A stretch of DNA of 5,515 nt from BOG-908 sp964657885 (lineage in GTDB: Bacteria > Pseudomonadota > Alphaproteobacteria > Acetobacterales > Acetobacteraceae): contig CAZZWO010000204.1 of NCBI GenBank assembly GCA_964657885.1, positions 1 through 5,515 on the forward strand, read 5' to 3'. The notes under the pieces are model-generated. The model saw only the letters and a list, made by a program, of their open reading frames with translations. It did not search any database and was not told where the DNA came from. Below, piece by piece: positions 1 to 5,515 of the stretch; the stretch's first letter is position 1, and the number at the start of each line of letters is the position of its first letter. The position numbers and the translations under genes were made by a program.

Positions 1-213
1 CGAGCACCGTGCCCACTTCGACCTCGGCGCCCTCATCGACCGACGGCTGCTCCATCACGCCGGCCACCGACGCGTTCACCTCCACCGTGACCTTGTCGGT
101 TTCCAGTTCCACGACCGGCTCGTCAGCCGCGACCTGCTCGCCGGCCTTTTTCAGCCAGCGGGCAACAGTGGCCGTGGTCACGCTTTCGCCGAGTGCCGGC
201 ACCAGGATGTCGG

Positions 214-217
<4 letters not shown>
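1..217 (-). CDS. sucB: Dihydrolipoyllysine-residue succinyltransferase (E2 of 2-oxoglutarate dehydrogenase), N-terminal part; runs off the left edge
   Basis: This is the core E2 subunit of the cytoplasmic 2-oxoglutarate dehydrogenase complex, which accepts the succinyl group from E1 on a swinging lipoyl arm and passes it to CoA. Only 72 codons are inside the window. They form most of a lipoyl domain: it opens MTDILVPALGESVTTATVAR, and the lipoylation motif ETDKV lies at residues 39-43, making Lys42 the predicted lipoyl-lysine. The ALGES and ETDKVTVEV motifs are typical of the succinyltransferase. Pyruvate dehydrogenase E2 lipoyl domains look similar, but position directly after sucA settles the assignment. 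The ATG overlaps the sucA stop as ATGA, with a GGAG eight bases upstream inside sucA, so translational coupling is likely. The peripheral-subunit-binding and catalytic domains lie outside the window and cannot be checked. Confidence 0.95.
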
Positions 218-3090
<2,873 letters not shown>

Positions 3091-3242
3091 CGGCCGGGTT
3101 CTCCTGCTGATCGAGTCCGCCTGCGCGATCCTCGAGAATCTAGTTGGGCCTGCACCTTACAGCCCGATGTGGCAGAAATAGGTTCACGCCGGCGTATCGT
3201 CCGCCTCCCGGTGCCAGCACTGTCCACAACGCATGGCTAAAG
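3091..3242. other. Intergenic gap between sucD and sucA, no gene seen
   Basis: This 152-base spacer is the only long gap inside the sucCDAB cluster. It holds the sucA ribosome binding site at its left end. Small symmetric motifs are visible: the perfect palindrome ACGCCGGCGT at 3186-3195 and a near-palindrome around CTCGAG at 3127-3140. Neither has a loop and U-tract of the kind that makes an intrinsic terminator. No convincing sigma-70 promoter with correct spacing was found on the minus strand: a TGGACA resembling a -35 box lies near 3222-3227, but no -10 box sits about 17 bases after it. The longest minus-strand ATG frame noticed has 16 codons and no good ribosome binding site. Confidence 0.6.
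3101..3105 (-). promoter_or_regulatory. Ribosome binding site of sucA
   Basis: The minus strand reads AGGAG followed by ten bases and the sucA ATG. It is a strong Shine-Dalgarno match, slightly far from the start. It is independent of sucD, so sucA translation does not depend on coupling to the upstream gene. Confidence 0.7.
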
Positions 3243-4118
3243 CTAACCCTTCAACGCCTTGACCATGGTGCTGCCGAGCGCCGAGGGGCTTTCGGCCACG
3301 TGGATGCCGGCAATGCGCATCGCCTCGAACTTGGCAGCCGCGGTGTCGCGCCCGCCGCTGATCACCGCGCCCGCATGGCCCATGCGCCGGCCTGGGGGTG
3401 CCGTGCTGCCGGCGATGAAGCCGACGACCGGCTTTGGCGACCGCTCGCGGGCCAGGAACTCGGCCGCGTCGATCTCACTGGCGCCGCCGATCTCGCCGAT
3501 CATGATGATGCTCTCGGTCTCCGGGTCGGCGAGGAACATTTCGAGCACCTCGATGAAATCCAGCCCCTTCACCGGATCGCCGCCGATGCCGACGCAGGTG
3601 GACTGTCCGAGACCCGCCGCCGTGGTCTGCGCCACCGCCTCGTACGTCAGGGTGCCGGAGCGCGACACGATGCCGACCTTGCCGCGGCGATGGATATGAC
3701 CGGGCATGATGCCGATCTTGCAGGCATCCGGGGTGATGACGCCGGGGCAGTTGGGGCCGACCAGGATGGATTTCGTGCCCGACAGCGCGCGATGCACCCG
3801 CACCATGTCCAGCACCGGGATGCCCTCGGTGATGGTCACGATCAGCTCCATCCCGGCCTCGATCGCCTCCAGGATCGCGTCGGCGGCGAATGGCGGCGGC
3901 ACGTAGATGGCGGTGGCGGTGGCACCGGTCGCATGGCGGGCTTCGGCCACAGTGTCGAACACCGGGAGGTCGAGATGGGTGGTGCCCCCCTTGCCGGGGG
4001 TGACGCCACCCAGCACGCGGGTGCCGTAGGCGATCGCCTGTTCGGAGTGGAAAGTGCCTTGGGCGCCGGTGAAGCCCTGTGTGATGACGCCGGTATGCTT
4101 ATCGACGAGGATGGCCAT
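3243..4118 (-). CDS. sucD: Succinyl-CoA synthetase (succinate-CoA ligase) alpha subunit
   Basis: SucD pairs with SucC to convert succinyl-CoA, phosphate and ADP or GDP to succinate, CoA and the triphosphate in the TCA cycle. The alpha subunit binds CoA and carries the phosphohistidine. The product has 291 residues, the usual family length. The N-terminal Rossmann-type CoA-binding domain shows GFTGAQGTFHSEQ (15-27) and the loop GGVTPGKGGTTH (37-48). GPNCPGVITP (121-130) and GIVSRSGTLTYE (149-160) follow. The catalytic histidine is predicted as His248 in GRRMGHAGAVISGG (243-256), and the two-glutamate region is GEIGG (208-212). The ATG at 4118 is one base after the sucC stop, with AAGGAAG in the end of sucC as ribosome binding site, so the two subunits are probably translated by coupling at a 1:1 ratio. 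It ends in TAG, and no terminator is visible after it. Confidence 0.98.
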   Translation of the reverse strand: MAILVDKHTGVITQGFTGAQGTFHSEQAIAYGTRVLGGVTPGKGGTTHLDLPVFDTVAEARHATGATATAIYVPPPFAADAILEAIEAGMELIVTITEGIPVLDMVRVHRALSGTKSILVGPNCPGVITPDACKIGIMPGHIHRRGKVGIVSRSGTLTYEAVAQTTAAGLGQSTCVGIGGDPVKGLDFIEVLEMFLADPETESIIMIGEIGGASEIDAAEFLARERSPKPVVGFIAGSTAPPGRRMGHAGAVISGGRDTAAAKFEAMRIAGIHVAESPSALGSTMVKALKG

Positions 4119-4119
4119 G

Positions 4120-5316
4120 TCAGTTGGCTTCCTTCACGGCGCGCACGATCTTCTCGGCGGCGTCGGCCAGATTGTCGGCGGAGATGATCGGCAGGCCTGA
4201 TTTCGCCAGGATATCCTTGCCGAGCGCCACGTTGGTGCCTTCCAGCCGCACTACCAGCGGCACGTTCAGCGACACCTCGCGGGCCGCGGCGACCACGCCC
4301 TCGGCGATCACGTCGCAACGCATGATGCCACCGAAAATGTTGACCAGGATGCCTTCCACGTTCGGGTCGGACAGGATGATCTTGAACGCCGCGGTGACCT
4401 TTTCGCGGGTCGCGCCGCCGCCGACATCGAGGAAGTTGGCGGGCGAGGAGCCATACAGCTTGATGATGTCCATGGTGGCCATCGCCAGCCCGGCGCCGTT
4501 CACCATGCAGCCGATCACGCCGTCGAGCGCCACGTAATTCAGGTCGAAGCGCGCGGCTTCCAGCTCTTTCGGATCTTCCTCGGCCTCGTCGCGCAACGCC
4601 GCCAGCTCGGCGTGCCGGTACAGCGCGTTGTCGTCGAAGCTCACCTTGGCATCGAGCGCCACCACATCGCCGCTGCCGGTGACCACCAGCGGGTTGATCT
4701 CGACGATCGCGCAATCCAGCGCCACGAACGCCTTGTACATGGCGTCCACGAACTTCCCGAACGCGCCGACCTGCTTGCCGGTGAGACCGAGGCCGAACGC
4801 CAGCTTACGGGCGTGGTAAGGAAAGATGCCGGTCGCCGGATCGACGGCCACGCGCAGGATCTTCTCCGGCGAGTGGGCCGCAACCTCCTCGACCTCCATG
4901 CCGCCTTCGGTGCTGGCCATCACCAGCACGCGCGAGGTTTCGCGATCGACCAGCAGCGACAGGTAAAGCTCGCGCGCGATGTCGCAGCCCGCCTCGACAT
5001 AGACCCGCCTTACGTCGCGGCCGGCGGGGCCGGTCTGCTTGGTGACCAGCGTGTGGCCGATCATCGCCTCGGCCGCCGCCCGGACCTCGTCGGCCGAGCG
5101 GGCCAGGCGCACGCCACCCTTGCCATCGGGGTCGTGCTTGAAGTGGCCGGCGCCGCGGCCGCCCGCGTGGATCTGGCTTTTCACCACATAGACCGGGCCG
5201 GGCAGCTTGGCCGCGGCATCGGCCGCCTCGTCGGGCGTCCAGGCCGCGAAGCCCTGCAACACGTTCACGCCGTAGCCGCGCAGCAGCTCCTTGGCCTGGT
5301 ATTCATGGATGTTCAT
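4120..5316 (-). CDS. sucC: Succinyl-CoA synthetase (ADP/GDP-forming) beta subunit
   Basis: SucC is the nucleotide- and succinate-binding beta subunit of cytoplasmic succinyl-CoA synthetase. The 398-residue product starts with the canonical MNIHEYQAKELL and matches the family's usual length of just under 400 residues. The N-terminal ATP-grasp domain (about 1-235) has VVKSQIHAGGRGAGHFK (44-60), with Lys46 as expected nucleotide ligand. EINPL (206-210) and LDAKVSFDDNA (221-231) supply the predicted Mg ligands. The C-terminal flavodoxin-like domain has GCMVNGAGLAMATMD (269-283), NFLDVGGGA (294-302), NIFGGIMRCD (326-335) and the succinate-contacting RLEGTN (357-362). ATP or GTP preference cannot be decided by eye. 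The start is fixed by the conserved N-terminus and by GGAGG nine to ten bases upstream. It lies about 100 bases after mdh, behind a long inverted repeat, and one base before sucD. Confidence 0.98.
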   Translation of the reverse strand: MNIHEYQAKELLRGYGVNVLQGFAAWTPDEAADAAAKLPGPVYVVKSQIHAGGRGAGHFKHDPDGKGGVRLARSADEVRAAAEAMIGHTLVTKQTGPAGRDVRRVYVEAGCDIARELYLSLLVDRETSRVLVMASTEGGMEVEEVAAHSPEKILRVAVDPATGIFPYHARKLAFGLGLTGKQVGAFGKFVDAMYKAFVALDCAIVEINPLVVTGSGDVVALDAKVSFDDNALYRHAELAALRDEAEEDPKELEAARFDLNYVALDGVIGCMVNGAGLAMATMDIIKLYGSSPANFLDVGGGATREKVTAAFKIILSDPNVEGILVNIFGGIMRCDVIAEGVVAAAREVSLNVPLVVRLEGTNVALGKDILAKSGLPIISADNLADAAEKIVRAVKEAN

Positions 5317-5324
5317 GCATCACC

Positions 5325-5329
5325 CCTCC
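5325..5329 (-). promoter_or_regulatory. Ribosome binding site of sucC
   Basis: The minus strand reads GGAGGGG before the sucC ATG at 5316, with eight bases between GGAGG and the start. An out-of-frame ATG at 5320-5318 lies between them, but the conserved MNIHEY start selects the downstream one. The first two G residues of this site (5329, 5328) can pair at the base of the neighbouring inverted repeat. Confidence 0.8.
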
Positions 5330-5410
5330 GTAGGGTCGGCTGCGCTTTGGCAGCCCACCGGCCGCGCATCGGAAAGATGATGGATTGCCAAAGCGCAACC
5401 CACCCCACGA
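5328..5410. repeat. Long imperfect inverted repeat (hairpin) between mdh and sucC
   Basis: Arms at 5333-5359 and 5379-5405 pair over 27 positions with only two mismatches and three G-U wobbles when read as minus-strand RNA, around a 19-base loop. The core is a perfect 12-base repeat, TGCGCTTTGGCA (5341-5352) and TGCCAAAGCGCA (5386-5397). Five more pairs, two of them G-U, extend the base to 5328-5332 and 5406-5410. The structure begins six bases after the mdh stop and ends inside the sucC ribosome binding site. No U-tract follows the 3' arm, so it is not a standard intrinsic terminator. Its arms (GGGTGGGTTGCGCTTTGGCA type) resemble dispersed palindromic repeats found between genes in many proteobacteria, but copy number cannot be judged from one window. 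Confidence 0.85.
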
Positions 5411-5415
5411 GCACG

Positions 5416-5515
5416 TCAGACGTCCAACTTCTTGAAATCCTCGATGAGCTTGCGAACCGCATCGCAGCTCTTGTCGAAGGCGGCCTTCTCGCTCTCGTCG
5501 AGCTTGATTTCCACG
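5416..5515 (-). CDS. mdh: Probable malate dehydrogenase, C-terminal 32 residues; start lies beyond the right edge
   Basis: The visible codons encode a tail beginning VEIKLDESEKAAFDKSCDAV and ending KKLDV before a TGA at 5418-5416. An (I)VEI-L-x-x-x-EKAAF-x-KS-x-x-AV-x-x-L pattern is typical of the last helix of the bacterial lactate-like malate dehydrogenase family, and mdh is the usual gene directly upstream of sucC in alphaproteobacteria. Malate dehydrogenase oxidises malate to oxaloacetate with NAD in the cytoplasm. The catalytic His/Asp pair and Rossmann fold are outside the window, so the call rests on the short tail plus gene order. The related lactate dehydrogenase has a similar C-terminus and is the main alternative. 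Confidence 0.8.
   Translation of the reverse strand, partial: VEIKLDESEKAAFDKSCDAVRKLIEDFKKLDV

Noticed and set aside
3213..3230. A TGGCAC motif on the minus strand in the sucD-sucA gap, resembling the -24 half of a sigma-54 promoter
   Set aside because: The expected TTGC at -12 is absent at the required spacing, so the single half-site is likely chance.
3184..3234. A 16-codon minus-strand ATG frame (MRCGQCWHREADDTPA) just after sucD, with a CxxC
   Set aside because: It is very short, has no well-placed ribosome binding site, and a CxxC in 16 residues is weak evidence. It could be a leader peptide only if conserved in relatives, which cannot be checked here.
3144..4187. A 347-codon open frame on the plus strand opposite sucD
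   Set aside because: It is the same kind of shadow, spanning sucD and both flanks. Its product is low in complexity, rich in Gly, Ala, Arg, His and Asp, and matches no family I recognise. sucD on the minus strand fully explains the conservation.
3842..4714. A 290-codon minus-strand open frame overlapping sucC and sucD in another frame
   Set aside because: It is an Arg/Gly-rich frame crossing the sucC-sucD junction. Both real genes have intact motifs across the region, so this is an out-of-frame shadow and not a frameshift product.
5333..5405. The mdh-sucC inverted repeat as a Rho-independent terminator
   Set aside because: The 3' arm is followed on the minus strand by TACGGAGGGGTG and not by a run of T, and the stem is longer than is usual for such terminators.

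Overview
The window is a run of core TCA-cycle genes, all on the minus strand. Read in the direction of transcription (right to left) it holds the 3' end of a probable malate dehydrogenase gene (mdh), complete sucC and sucD (succinyl-CoA synthetase beta and alpha), complete sucA (2-oxoglutarate dehydrogenase E1), and the first 72 codons of sucB/odhB (dihydrolipoyl succinyltransferase E2). The order mdh-sucC-sucD-sucA-sucB is the classic alphaproteobacterial arrangement. The high G+C content and the protein sequences fit an alphaproteobacterium, perhaps of the Rhodospirillales/Acetobacteraceae type. That placement is an inference, because no rRNA or other taxonomic marker is present.

Layout: mdh ends at 5416. 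A 97-base gap (5319-5415, plus the two bases next to the sucC start) carries a long imperfect inverted repeat whose base touches the sucC ribosome binding site. sucC (5316-4120) and sucD (4118-3243) are one base apart. A 152-base gap without a convincing gene or terminator separates sucD from sucA (3090-214). sucA and sucB overlap by four bases (ATGA), and sucB runs off the left edge.

Function: the E1o and E2o subunits (with a lipoamide dehydrogenase, probably encoded beyond the left edge) convert 2-oxoglutarate to succinyl-CoA. SucCD converts succinyl-CoA to succinate with substrate-level formation of ATP or GTP, and Mdh closes the cycle at malate/oxaloacetate. Encoding them together gives coordinated, roughly stoichiometric supply of consecutive enzymes. 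All catalytic motifs that can be checked by eye are intact, and no frameshift or truncation is apparent.

No undescribed system, mobile element, RNA gene or CRISPR array was found. The most notable non-coding feature is the mdh-sucC inverted repeat. The very long open frames on the plus strand opposite sucA and sucD are explained as codon-usage shadows.
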